A DNA stretch of 64,000 bases from Histomonas meleagridis (Eukaryota; Parabasalia; Tritrichomonadida; Dientamoebidae): the NCBI GenBank assembly GCA_020186115.1, contig WSYJ01000135.1, positions 124,001-188,000 of the forward strand. Direction: 5' to 3'. The position numbers were made by a program, and so were the translations under genes. Below the pieces are notes generated by a model that searched no databases, was not told where the DNA came from, and saw only the letters and a list, made by a program, of their open reading frames with translations. Shown one piece after another: positions 1 through 10,900 of the stretch; within the stretch, counting starts at the first letter, position 1; each line of letters opens with the position of its first letter.

Positions 1-570
1 AGTTTCGTATCGATTGTGTAATTCTGTAAACCCATATACTGGATGTGGCGCTAAATGTTCTGGATCAGGAGCTTCACGGCAGATGTTGGTCCAATCTTGC
101 TGCATGATATTTTCTGGACATGTGGGATAATTTTGACCTGCTTTGTTATAGAATATAAAACAAAATTTGTAAGAAGGAGAATCCTTAGTATATGAATTAA
201 GTAATTTCCAGATGCGCTTGAAGAGATCATCGTCTTGAATTACTGATGCATTTTGGGTTTTGGTTTGTGTGCCAGTAAAACTACCCCAACTAGTTTTTTG
301 TTGTGAACCAAACGCTCCTTTGTTTGTACCAAATCCACCTGTATTACTTGTACCAAATCCACCTATATTACTTGTACCAAATCCACCTGTATTACTTGTA
401 CCAAATCCACCTGTATTACTTGTACCAAATGCACCTGTACTACTTGTACCAAATCCACCTGTATTACTTGTACCAAACCCACCTGTATTACTTGTACCAA
501 ATCCACCTGTATTACTTGTACCAAATCCACCTGTATTACTTGTACCAAATCCACTTGTGCTACCAAACAT
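1..570 (-). CDS. NUP54: FG-repeat nucleoporin, NUP54/NUP57-like (5' part, runs off window)
   Basis: The frame is open from the ATG at 570 to base 1, giving exactly 190 codons, so the C-terminus lies outside. The first ~85 residues are near-perfect 8-residue repeats of the type GFGTSNTG, that is, FG/GFG repeats of the nuclear pore permeability barrier. After a short linker comes a segment with the pattern DSPSYKFCFIFYNKAG, then a W residue, APDPEHLAPHP and VYGFTELHNR. This matches the conserved start of the structured NUP54/NUP57 region that follows the FG domain and leads to the coiled coil binding NUP62 and NUP58. The family assignment is from motif order and recalled family patterns, not a search. 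It is divergent to the PP2C gene, with 169 bp between the two ATGs. Confidence 0.75.
   Translation of the reverse strand, partial: MFGSTSGFGTSNTGGFGTSNTGGFGTSNTGGFGTSNTGGFGTSSTGAFGTSNTGGFGTSNTGGFGTSNIGGFGTSNTGGFGTNKGAFGSQQKTSWGSFTGTQTKTQNASVIQDDDLFKRIWKLLNSYTKDSPSYKFCFIFYNKAGQNYPTCPENIMQQDWTNICREAPDPEHLAPHPVYGFTELHNRYET
326..560 (-). repeat. 24-bp tandem repeat coding for the FG repeats
   Basis: There are ten head-to-tail copies of a 24-bp unit starting at 326, 350, 374, 398, 422, 446, 470, 494, 518 and 542. Each encodes eight residues with one GFG. Copies differ by only one or two bases, so the array is young or being homogenised. The length is a multiple of three, so copy-number changes keep the frame. 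Confidence 0.9.
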
Positions 571-739
571 TGTTTATTGGAGGGCTTCCTGTTTCTTAAG
601 AATTTTTTTCAATGTATACCTGGTCAAATCATCTCGAGTTTTTTTTGAGTTTTGAGTGATGTTCACAAAAAGTTTATTCTGATACAAAAGTTTATTCTGA
701 CAAAAAAATTTGAAAGGCAACAGTTATCGTTAACAAACG
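571..739. promoter_or_regulatory. Divergent promoter region between NUP54-like and PP2C genes
   Basis: This 169-bp gap separates two outward-facing ATGs and must hold both promoters. Just upstream of the PP2C ATG lies TTATCGTTAACAAACG, whose reverse strand reads TAACGATA. This resembles the Myb-binding element known as M3/MRE in Trichomonas vaginalis. A direct repeat of AAAGTTTATTCTGA with a variable spacer lies at about 670-700. No obvious TCACTTTT initiator is seen. Confidence 0.4.
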
Positions 740-1534
740 ATGGTGATAAGCGCCAGAAGAAAGGTTCAGGAAAAACATTTCTTCCTTCAAGGGAAGCAAA
801 TATTTCCGGGTGGCCATGCAGAAGCAACTGGTAAACGTCCAACAATGGAAGATGCAGCAACAATTATTGGAGAATTTTCTGGACCAAACACTCAATTTTA
901 TGGCGTTTTTGATGGACACGGAAGTGCAGAGCCATCACGTTTTGCTGCACAAAAACTCCCCTCATTAATTTCTGATAAGTTATCAAAGAACATCGACATT
1001 AAAGAATCCATCGTAAGTTCAATTAAAGAACTCAACGAAACTGCTGTTGAAAAATGGCGAACCAGTGGTACTACAGTTGCTATAGTTATCATCATGAATA
1101 ATAAATTATATACAGCCAATGTTGGCGACACGAGAATCATCTTAGTTCAAAACGGTATTGCCAAACGACTCTCTCAAGATCATAAAATCTCTGATCCTAA
1201 TGAACAAAAATCTGTATGTGATCGAGGTGGAGTCATTTTCCAAGATCGAGTGAATGGAATCCTTGCCTTAAGCCGTGCAGTTGGAGATGGCAACATTGCA
1301 GACTGTATTTCTTGCGAACCTTTCATTAACGAATCTGATTTTGACGATAACTGTAGTTTGATCATTGCATGTGATGGCGTTTGGGACGTAATGGAGGACC
1401 AAGAAGCAGCCGAGATCCTTTGCAGTGCTTCTGATGCAGCAGCGGCGGCTCGAGCAATCAAGGAAAAAGCAATTCAAAAAGGTACACAAGATAATGTAAC
1501 TGTAATCTGCGTTACTCTCAAGCCAAAAGAATAA
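740..1534 (+). CDS. PP2C-family serine/threonine protein phosphatase
   Basis: A 264-residue metal-dependent phosphatase (PPM/PP2C) with all the family blocks in order: TMEDA at about 35-39, FDGHG at 57-61, VGDTR at 128-132, LSRAVGD at 177-183, ACDGVWDV at 210-217 and DNVTVI at 251-256. The Asp residues of DGHG, GD, DGVWD and DN are the expected Mn/Mg ligands. The protein is essentially only the catalytic domain, with about 25 extra N-terminal residues and no targeting signal or regulatory domain. It should dephosphorylate phospho-Ser/Thr in the cytosol or nucleus. The usual FDGHGG is FDGHGS here. The stop is followed directly by AATAAAAT, close to the TAAA polyadenylation signal typical of trichomonads. 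Confidence 0.93.
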   Translation: MVISARRKVQEKHFFLQGKQIFPGGHAEATGKRPTMEDAATIIGEFSGPNTQFYGVFDGHGSAEPSRFAAQKLPSLISDKLSKNIDIKESIVSSIKELNETAVEKWRTSGTTVAIVIIMNNKLYTANVGDTRIILVQNGIAKRLSQDHKISDPNEQKSVCDRGGVIFQDRVNGILALSRAVGDGNIADCISCEPFINESDFDDNCSLIIACDGVWDVMEDQEAAEILCSASDAAAAARAIKEKAIQKGTQDNVTVICVTLKPKE

Positions 1535-2129
1535 AATACCATTATATTGGTTAAGCTTTTATTTACTACAACACCAAAATGAACCTTTTACGAAATAGGT
1601 TCAACTAAGTAATTATTATTGAGATGGCGTAGAAGTTTATGTGTTATACCTTCAAAACAATCAGAGCTAAGATGTAATGGACTGATGTTATAGTAGCTGA
1701 TTTAAATCATCAATTGGTGGAAATTAAATGGTACAAATCTTCTTTTTAGCTTGATAAAGTTGTATATTTGTTGAATGAATATACGATTAATTTGAATGTT
1801 TAACATGGCAAAATGCTTTGTTTATTTGTCATTACTATTGCAACTTAAAGGTTGCAATGATTTGGAAGAAATACATTTCCATAAAAATCATTGAAATAAA
1901 AAATTATTATTCTTAAAAGAAAACGAATCCCATGAAAACAAAAAGAAATTAAGCAAATGTTTGGAAACCAAATAAGAATTTTATTATCTAAATGAGTAAT
2001 TCTTTTTTTCCAAAGTTGAAAAAGACAGTTTTTATCACTTCATCTCACAACCGTCACATTGTGCATCGTTCCTGACAATTTTGATTCAATTTCCCATTGT
2101 TCAACAACCGTTGACTGCCAACCGACATT
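1535..2129. promoter_or_regulatory. Intergenic region with two AACCGT motifs before the S9 peptidase
   Basis: No gene is visible in this ~600-bp AT-rich gap. Two Myb-like elements stand near its downstream end: ACAACCGTCAC at about 2046-2056 and CAACCGTTG at 2105-2113, the latter 17 bp from the ATG. Such AACCGT/AACGGT boxes recur before other genes in the window. Confidence 0.4.
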
Positions 2130-4169
2130 ATGAAAGCCAGCCTCTTCATTCTGTCACTCGTGATGACATTAACATCCAGTGCAGGCGTCCTGACACCCGA
2201 GATCCTTTGGTCAATGGGTCGTCTTGGAGATGTAGCAGTTTCACCCGATAATACAAAAATTGCATATGCTATTAGTAATTATAGCGTCGCAGAGAACAGT
2301 GGTCGTAGCTCTATCTACGTTATGAATGCTGATGGTACAGGTAATGTACAAATTACTGATGGAACATATTCAGAAAGCACACCTAGATGGATTAAACAAG
2401 GAACTAAGATTGCCTATCTTTCCAGCGAAAGTGGTCAATCACAAGTATGGGAAATGAATCCAGATGGTACAGAACGTAAGCAACTTTCTCATCATGAAGG
2501 AGATATTGAAGGATATGCTTTTTCACCAGACGGCACCAAACTTCTTTACATCTCTCAAGTTAAGACAGTTCAAACCACCGTTGATAAATATCCAGATCTT
2601 CCTTTATCCAGTGGAAGAATTATCACAGATCTTGCGTATAAGCATTGGGATGAATGGGTTACCACAGCTCCACATCCATTCATTGGTGATTTTGATGGCA
2701 ACACCGTCACCAATGTTATTGATATAATGGAAGGTGAACCTTATGAAAGTCCAAACAAGCCATGGGGTGGCATTGAAATGCTTGGCTGGAGTCCAGCGTC
2801 TGACAAAGTTGCCTATACCAGCCGTAAGAAGACAGGTATGGCCTATGCCTTTTCAACCAATTCCGACATTTACATTTATGACATTGCCACAAAGAAGACC
2901 ACAGACATCACAACTGACAACAAAGGCTATGACACCAATCCACAATATTCACCCGACGGCAAGTTCATTGCATGGCTCAGCATGGAACGCGACGGTTATG
3001 AAGCCGATCAAAACCGCCTCATGATCATGAACATTGAAACCAATGAAAAGCGCTTTGTCAGTAAGTCTTTTGAGTCCAATGTTGATCAATTTGTATGGAG
3101 TTCTGATAGCAGCAAGATTTATTTTGTTGGCGTATGGCATGGAGAAAGTCATATTTATATCATTGATCTCAAAGACAATGATAAACTTACCCAATTAACA
3201 GATGGGATGTATGATTATATATCCGTATCATTATTTGGTGACAAGTTACTTGCCAAACGTCAATCGATGAGTATGGCAGATGAATTTTATTCAGTAGAAA
3301 CTACTCGTACCACCGAAGCATCTGCCAAAGTCACACAATTATCATTCATTAACAAACATATCTATGATTCTTTAACCTTTGGTAAAGTCGAAGGCAAATG
3401 GATGACGACTACAGACAACAAGCAAATGTTAGTCTGGGTAATATATCCACCAAACTTTGATCCCAAACTTAAATATCCGACATTACTCTTCTGTGAAGGC
3501 GGTCCACAAACGCCAGTTAGTCAAGCGTGGAGTTATCGCTGGAATTACCAAATCATGGCCGCCAACAATTACATTGTTGTTGCACCAAATCGCCGCGGAT
3601 TACCGGGCTTTGGAATGGAATGGTTAGAAGAGATCAGTGGCGATTACGGAGGCCAATGCATGAGAGATTTATTAACAGCAATCGACACAATGGCGAAAGA
3701 GTCATATGTCGATTCGGATAAATTAGGTTGCGTTGGCGCAAGCTTCGGTGGTTACTCAGTGTATTGGTTAGCAGGGCATCACGAGAAACGATTCAAGGCA
3801 TTCATCGCACACGACGGAATATTCAACGTGGAAATGCAATATTTGGAAACTGAAGAGAAATGGTTCGTGAATTGGGACTTAGGAGGTGCGTATTGGGAAA
3901 AGAATAATACAATTGCACAAAGATCTTACGAAAACTCGCCGCATAAATTCGTTGATAAATGGGATACGCCAATCCTTTGTATACATGGCGAAAAAGATTA
4001 CCGAATATTGGCAAACCACGCGATGGCCGCATTCGACGCAGCAATAATTAGAGGAGTTCCAGCAGAGCTACTCATATTCCCTGATGAAAATCATTGGGTG
4101 TTGAAGCCACAAAACGGAATGCTTTGGCAAAGAACATTCTTTGAATGGTTGGATAAATGGCTCAAGTAA
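2130..4169 (+). CDS. Secreted prolyl-oligopeptidase-family serine peptidase (S9, DPP-V/acylaminoacyl-peptidase type)
   Basis: 679 residues. The start MKASLFILSLVMT is a good signal peptide, so the enzyme is likely secreted or vesicular. The N-terminal two thirds carry TolB/WD-like propeller blades (repeated SPDGTKL, SPDGKFI, SSDSSKI motifs). The C-terminal third is an alpha/beta hydrolase domain. The nucleophile motif GASFGGYS puts the catalytic Ser at about residue 538, HGEKDYRI gives Asp at about 623, and DENHWV gives His at about 655, so the triad is complete. The upstream NRRGLPGFG matches the conserved substrate/oxyanion region of S9C enzymes. It should cleave dipeptides or acyl-amino acids from peptide N-termini. 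Upstream AACCGT motifs may regulate it. Confidence 0.92.
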   Translation: MKASLFILSLVMTLTSSAGVLTPEILWSMGRLGDVAVSPDNTKIAYAISNYSVAENSGRSSIYVMNADGTGNVQITDGTYSESTPRWIKQGTKIAYLSSESGQSQVWEMNPDGTERKQLSHHEGDIEGYAFSPDGTKLLYISQVKTVQTTVDKYPDLPLSSGRIITDLAYKHWDEWVTTAPHPFIGDFDGNTVTNVIDIMEGEPYESPNKPWGGIEMLGWSPASDKVAYTSRKKTGMAYAFSTNSDIYIYDIATKKTTDITTDNKGYDTNPQYSPDGKFIAWLSMERDGYEADQNRLMIMNIETNEKRFVSKSFESNVDQFVWSSDSSKIYFVGVWHGESHIYIIDLKDNDKLTQLTDGMYDYISVSLFGDKLLAKRQSMSMADEFYSVETTRTTEASAKVTQLSFINKHIYDSLTFGKVEGKWMTTTDNKQMLVWVIYPPNFDPKLKYPTLLFCEGGPQTPVSQAWSYRWNYQIMAANNYIVVAPNRRGLPGFGMEWLEEISGDYGGQCMRDLLTAIDTMAKESYVDSDKLGCVGASFGGYSVYWLAGHHEKRFKAFIAHDGIFNVEMQYLETEEKWFVNWDLGGAYWEKNNTIAQRSYENSPHKFVDKWDTPILCIHGEKDYRILANHAMAAFDAAIIRGVPAELLIFPDENHWVLKPQNGMLWQRTFFEWLDKWLK

Positions 4170-4251
4170 AAAGATGAAATTTTATATTTTTCGATATAGA
4201 AATTTATATAAATTTTAGATGAAGTACGAACAGATTCAAACAAAAATTTAA

Positions 4252-4681
4252 TTGGTTTGTTGTTTGTTTATTTGATCATTTACTTTGATGAAATGCTTAT
4301 TCAGAGAAATTATTTTTCGTTATATAAGGAAATTTAATGAATTTGTTGTTTGTTTATTTGATCATTTACTTTGATGAAATGCTTATTTAGAGAAATTATT
4401 TTTCGTTATATAAGGAAATTTAATGAATTTGTTGTTTGTTTATTTGATCATTTACTTTGATGAAATGCTTATTTAGAGAAATTATTTTTCGTTATATAAG
4501 GAAATTTAATGAATTTGTTGTTTGTTTATTTGATCATTTACTTTGATGAAATGCTTATTCAGAGAAATTATTTTTCGTTATATAAGGAAATTTAATGAAT
4601 TTGTTGTTTGTTTATTTGATCATTTACTTTGATGAAATGCTTATTTAGAGAAATTATTTTTCGTTATATAAGGAAATTTAC
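4252..4681. repeat. Five-copy 86-bp tandem repeat
   Basis: The string TTTGTTGTTTGTTTATTTG recurs with starts at 4256, 4342, 4428, 4514 and 4600, an exact 86-bp period. Copies differ by about one base (for example TTATTCAG versus TTATTTAG). It lies between the S9 peptidase stop and the 3' end of the ankyrin locus. It has no long ORF, so it is probably a non-coding minisatellite. Confidence 0.95.
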
Positions 4682-4976
4682 ATTTATATATTGAAATATG
4701 TAATTTTAATCGCAATCATAAGTGCTGTACCAAATTTTCAAACAAACAGAATATCGAAACAAAAATAGTTAAAACAAATTTTAAATAGAATAAAATTCAT
4801 GTAAACCAAAATTCTGCAAACCCAGTGAAACCAGAAAAGTTATACCCCTTTCTAAATCAATGTTTCACTTTGTGGTTTTCATCATGAAGTGTTTCATATC
4901 TATTTCAATTCTTGCATGTTTATGTACAAAAATGATAAATATTTTGAATTTTAGAAAAACAGTTTATAAAAATTTT
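4682..4976. other. AT-rich gap with a degenerate ankyrin-like trace
   Basis: No gene is seen. A piece reading AAGTGCTGTACCAAATTTT at about 4720-4740 resembles the edge of a minus-strand ankyrin unit, but no module can be read next to it. Confidence 0.4.
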
Positions 4977-7900
4977 TTATTTATATTTTTCTAGTAAATT
5001 TATGATTTCACTATTTCCCTTTTTTAATGCATGTGTAAAAGTTGTTTCATTTAATCATAATAAATTCCAAATTATATTTTATGATTTTAATTATTTAAGA
5101 GCAAATAAAAATGAAATATTTTAATATCACATATATTTATATCAAGATTATCTTTTTTTAATAGTAATTTAATAACTTTTATTCTTTCATTTTCAATGGC
5201 TTTTATAAGTGCTGTTTTAATAAATATAAATAAATTCCAAATATTATATCGAAATCCAAAATAATTTATATAAATATTATTTGAAAAATATATAAATTTT
5301 TAGCATTAATATCAATTCCTTCTTGTTCAAGAAGTAATTTAACTATTTTTGTGTGACCATTTTCAGATGCATTAATAAGTGCTGTATCAAATTCTTTAAA
5401 TAATTTCCAAATATTATTTTGAAATATAAAATTATTAAAATAAATTTTTAAATAAAACAGATAAATATCTTTAGCATTAATATCAATTCCTTCTTGTTCA
5501 AGAAGTAATTTAACTATTTTTGTGTGACCATTTTCAGATGCAAATATAAGTGCTGTTTGAAATAATTTAAATAATTTCCAAATATTATTTTGAAATATAA
5601 AATTATTAAAATAAATTTTTAAATAAAACAGATAAATATCTTTAGCATTAATATCAATTCCTTCTTGTTCAAGAAGTAATTTAACTAGTTTTATATGTCC
5701 ATTTTCAGATGCAAATATAAGTGCTGTTTGAAATAATTTAAATAATTTCCAAATATTATTTTGAAATATAAAATTATTAAAATAAATTTTAAATAAAACA
5801 GATAAATATCTTTAGCATTAATATCAATTCCTTCTTGTTCAAGAAGTAATTTAACTATTTTTGTGTGACCATTTTCAGATGCATTAATAAGTGCTGTATC
5901 AAATTCTTTAAATAATTTCCAAATATTATTTTGAAATATAAAATTATTAAAATAAATTTTAAATAAAACAGATAAATATCTTTAGCATTAATATCAATTC
6001 CTTCTTGTTCAAGAAGTAATTTAACTATTTTTATATGTCCATTTTCAGATGCAAATATAAGTGCTGTTTGAAATAATTTAAATAATTTCCAAATATTATT
6101 TTGAAATATAAAATTATTAAAATAAATTTTAAATAAAACAGATAAATATCTTTAGCATTAATATCAATTCCTTCTTGTTCAAGAAGTAATTTAACTATTT
6201 TTTTGTGACCATTTTCAGATGCAAATATAAGTGCTGTTTGAAATAATTTAAATAATTTCCAAATATTATTTTGAAATATAAAATTATTAAAATAAATTTT
6301 AAATAAAACAGATAAATATCTTTAGCATTAATATCAATTCCTTCTTGTTCAAGAAGTAATTTAACTATTTTTATATGTCCATTTTCAGATGCAAATATAA
6401 GTGCTGTTTGAAATAATTTAAATAATTTCCAAATATTATTTTTGAAATATAAAATTATTAAAATAAATTTTTAAATAAAACAGATAAATATCTTTAGCAT
6501 TAATATCAATTCCTTCTTGTTCAAGAAGTAATTTAACTATTTTTTATATGTCCATTTTCAGATGCAAATATAAGTGCTGTTTGAAATAATTTAAATAATT
6601 TCCAAATATTATTTTGAAATATAAAATTATTAAAATAAATTTTAAATAAAACAGATAAATATCTTTAGCATTAATATCAATTCCTTCTTGTTCAAGAAGT
6701 AATTTAACTATTTTTGTGTGACCATTTTCAGATGCAAATATAAGTGCTGTTTGAAATAATTTAAATAATTTCCAAATATTATTTTTGAAATATAAAATTA
6801 TTAAAATAAATTTTTAAATAAAACAGATAAATATCTTTAGCATTAATATCAATTCCTTCTTGTTCAAGAAGTAATTTAACTAGTTTTTATATGTCCATTT
6901 TCAGATGCAAATATAAGTGCTGTTTGAAATAATTTAAATAATTTCCAAATATTATTTTGAAATATAAAATTATTAAAATAAATTTTAAATAAAACAGATA
7001 AATATCTTTAGCATTAATATCAATTCCTTCTTGTTCAAGAAGTAATTTAACTATTTTTGTGTGACCATTTTCAGATGCATTAATAAGTGCTGTATCAAAT
7101 TCTTTAAATAATTTCCAAATATTATTTTGAAATATAAAATTATTAAAATAAATTTTAAATAAAACAGATAAATATCTTTAGCATTAATATCAATTCCTTC
7201 TTGTTCTAGAAGTAATTTAACTATTTCTGTATAACCTTTTGAAGATGCAAATATAAGTGCTGTTTGAAATAATTTAAATAATTTCCAAATATTATTTTTG
7301 AAATATAAAATTATTAAAATAAATTTTAAATAAAACAGATAAATATCTTTAGCATTAATATCAATTCCTTCTTGTTCAAGAAGTAATTTAACTATTTTTA
7401 TATGTCCATTTTCAGATGCAAATATAAGTGCTGTTTGAAATAATTTAAATAATTTCCAAATATTATTTTGAAATATAAAATTATTAAAATAAATTTTAAA
7501 TAAAACAGATAAATATCTTTAGCATTAATATCAATTCCTTCTTGTTCAAGAAGTAATTTAACTAGTTTTATATGTCCATTTTCAGATGCAAATATAAGTG
7601 CTGTTTGAAATAATTTAAATAATTTCCAAATATTATTTTGAAATATAAAATTATTAAAATAAATTTTAAATAAAACAGATAAATATCTTTAGCATTAATA
7701 TCTAAAATTATTAAAATAAATTTTAAATAAAACAGATAAATATCTTTAGCATTAATATCAATTCCTTCTTGTTCTAGAAGTAATTTAACTATTTCTGTAT
7801 AACCTTTTGAAGATGCAAATATAAGTGCTGTTTGAAATAATTTAAATAATTTCCAAATATTATTTTGAAATATAAAATTATTAAAATAAATTTTAAATAA

Positions 7901-10900
7901 AACAGATAAATATCTTTAGCATTAATATCAATTCCTTCTTGTTCAAGAAGTAATTTAACTATTTTTTATATGTCCATTTTCAGATGCAAATATAAGTGCT
8001 GTTTGAAATAATTTAAATAATTTCCAAATATTATTTTGAAATATAAAATTATTAAAATAAATTTTAAATAAAACAGATAAATATCTTTAGCATTAATATC
8101 AATTCCTTCTTGTTCAAGAAGTAATTTAACTATTTTTGTGTGACCATTTTCAGATGCAAATATAAGTGCTGTTTGAAATAATTTAAATAATTTCCAAATA
8201 TTATTTTGAAATATAAAATTATTAAAATAAATTTTAAATAAAACAGATAAATATCTTTAGCATTAATATCAATTCCTTCTTGTTCAAGAAGTAATTTAAC
8301 TAGTTTTTATATGTCCATTTTCAGATGCAAATATAAGTGCTGTTTGAAATAATTTAAATAATTTCCAAATATTATTTTGAAATATAAAATTATTAAAATA
8401 AATTTTAAATAAAACAGATAAATATCTTTAGCATTAATATCAATTCCTTCTTGTTCAAGAAGTAATTTAACTATTTTTTGTGTGACCATTTTCAGATGCA
8501 TTAATAAGTGCTGTATCAAATTCTTTAAATAATTTCCAAATATTATTTTTGAAATATAAAATTATTAAAATAAATTTTAAATAAAACAGATAAATATCTT
8601 TAGCATTAATATCAATTCCTTCTTGTTCAAGAAGTAATTTAACTATTTTTATATGTCCATTTTCAGATGCAAATATAAGTGCTGTTTGAAATAATTTAAA
8701 TAATTTCCAAATATTATTTTGAAATATAAAATTATTAAAATAAATTTTAAATAAAACAGATAAATATCTTTAGCATTAATATCAATTCCTTCTTGTTCAA
8801 GAAGTAATTTAACGATTTCTGTACGACCATTTTCAGATGCATTAATAAGTGCTGTTTGAAATAATTTAAATAATTTCCAAATATTATTTTGAAATATAAA
8901 ATTATTAAAATAAATTTTAAATAAAACAGATAAATATCTTTAGCATTAATATCAATTCCTTCTTGTTCAAGAAGTAATTTAACTATTTTTATATGTCCAT
9001 TTTCAGATGCAAATATAAGTGCTGTTTGAAATAATTTAAATAATTTCCAAATATTATTTTTGAAATATAAAATTATTAAAATAAATTTTAAATAAAACAG
9101 ATAAATATCTTTAGCATTAATATCAATTCCTTCTTGTTCAAGAAGTAATTTAACTATTTTTATATGTCCATTTTCAGATGCAAATATAAGTGCTGTTTGA
9201 AATAATTTAAATAATTTCCAAATATTATTTTTGAAATATAAAATTATTAAAATAAATTTTAAATAAAACAGATAAATATCTTTAGCATTAATATCAATTC
9301 CTTCTTGTTCAAGAAGTAATTTAACTATTTTTGTGTGACCATTTTCAGATGCAAATATAAGTGCTGTTTGAAATAATTTAAATAATTTCCAAATATTATT
9401 TTGAAATATAAAATTATTAAAATAAATTTTAAATAAAACAGATAAATATCTTTAGCATTAATATCAATTCCTTCTTGTTCAAGAAGTAATTTAACGATTT
9501 CTGTACGACCATTTTCAGATGCATTAATAAGTGCTGTATCAAATTCTTTAAATAATTTCCAAATATTATTTTGAAATATAAAATTATTAAAATAAATTTT
9601 AAATAAAACAGATAAATATCTTTAGCATTAATATCAATTCCTTCTTGTTCAAGAAGTAATTTAACTATTTTTATATGTCCATTTTCAGATGCAAATATAA
9701 GTGCTGTTTGAAATAATTTAAATAATTTCCAAATATTATTTTGAAATATAAAATTATTAAAATAAATTTTAAATAAAACAGATAAATATCTTTAGCATTA
9801 ATATCAATTCCTTCTTGTTCAAGAAGTAATTTAACTATTTTTTTTTGACCATTTTCAGATGCATTAATAAGTGCTGTATCAAATTCTTTAAATAATTTCC
9901 AAATATTATTTTGAAATATAAAATTATTAAAATAAATTTTAAATAAAACAGATAAATATCTTTAGCATTAATATCAATTCCTTCTTGTTCAAGAAGTAAT
10001 TTAACTATTTTTGTGTGACCATTTTCAGATGCATTTCGAAGGGCTGTATCAAATTATTTAAATAATTTCCAAATATTATTTTTGAAATATAAAATTATTA
10101 AAATAAATTTTAAATAAAACAGATAAATATCTTTAGTATTAATATCAATTCCTTCTTGTTCAAGAAGTAATTTAACTATTTTTATATGTCCATTTTCAGA
10201 TGCAAATATAAGTGCTGTTTGAAATAATTTAAATAATTTCCAAATATTATTTTGAAATATAAAATTATTAAAATAAATTTTAAATAAAACAGATAAATAT
10301 CTTTAGCATTAATATCAATTCTTCTTGTTCAAGAAGTAATTTAACTATTTTTGTGTGACCATTTTCAGATGCAAATATAAGTGCTGTTTGAAATAATTTA
10401 AATAATTTCCAAATATTATTTTTGAAATATAAAAATTATTAAAATAAATTTTTAAATAAAACAGATAAATATCTTTAGCATTAATATCAATTCCTTCTTG
10501 TTCAAGAAGTAATTTAACTAGTTTTATATGTCCATTTTCAGATGCAAATATAAGTGCTGTTTGAAATAATTTAAATAATTTCCAAATATTATTTTGAAAT
10601 ATAAAATTATTAAAATAAATTTTAAATAAAACAGATAAATATCTTTAGCATTAATATCAATTCCTTCTTGTTCAAGAAGTAATTTAACTATTTTTGTGTG
10701 ACCATTTTCAGATGCATTAATAAGTGCTGTTCTAAATAATTTAAATAATTTCCAAATATTATTTTGAAATATAAAATTATTATAATAAATTCTAAATAAA
10801 ACAGATAAATATCTTTAGCATTAATATCAATTCCTTCTTGTTCAAGAAGTAATTTAACTATTTTTGTGTGACCATTTTCAGATGCATTAATAAGTGCTGT

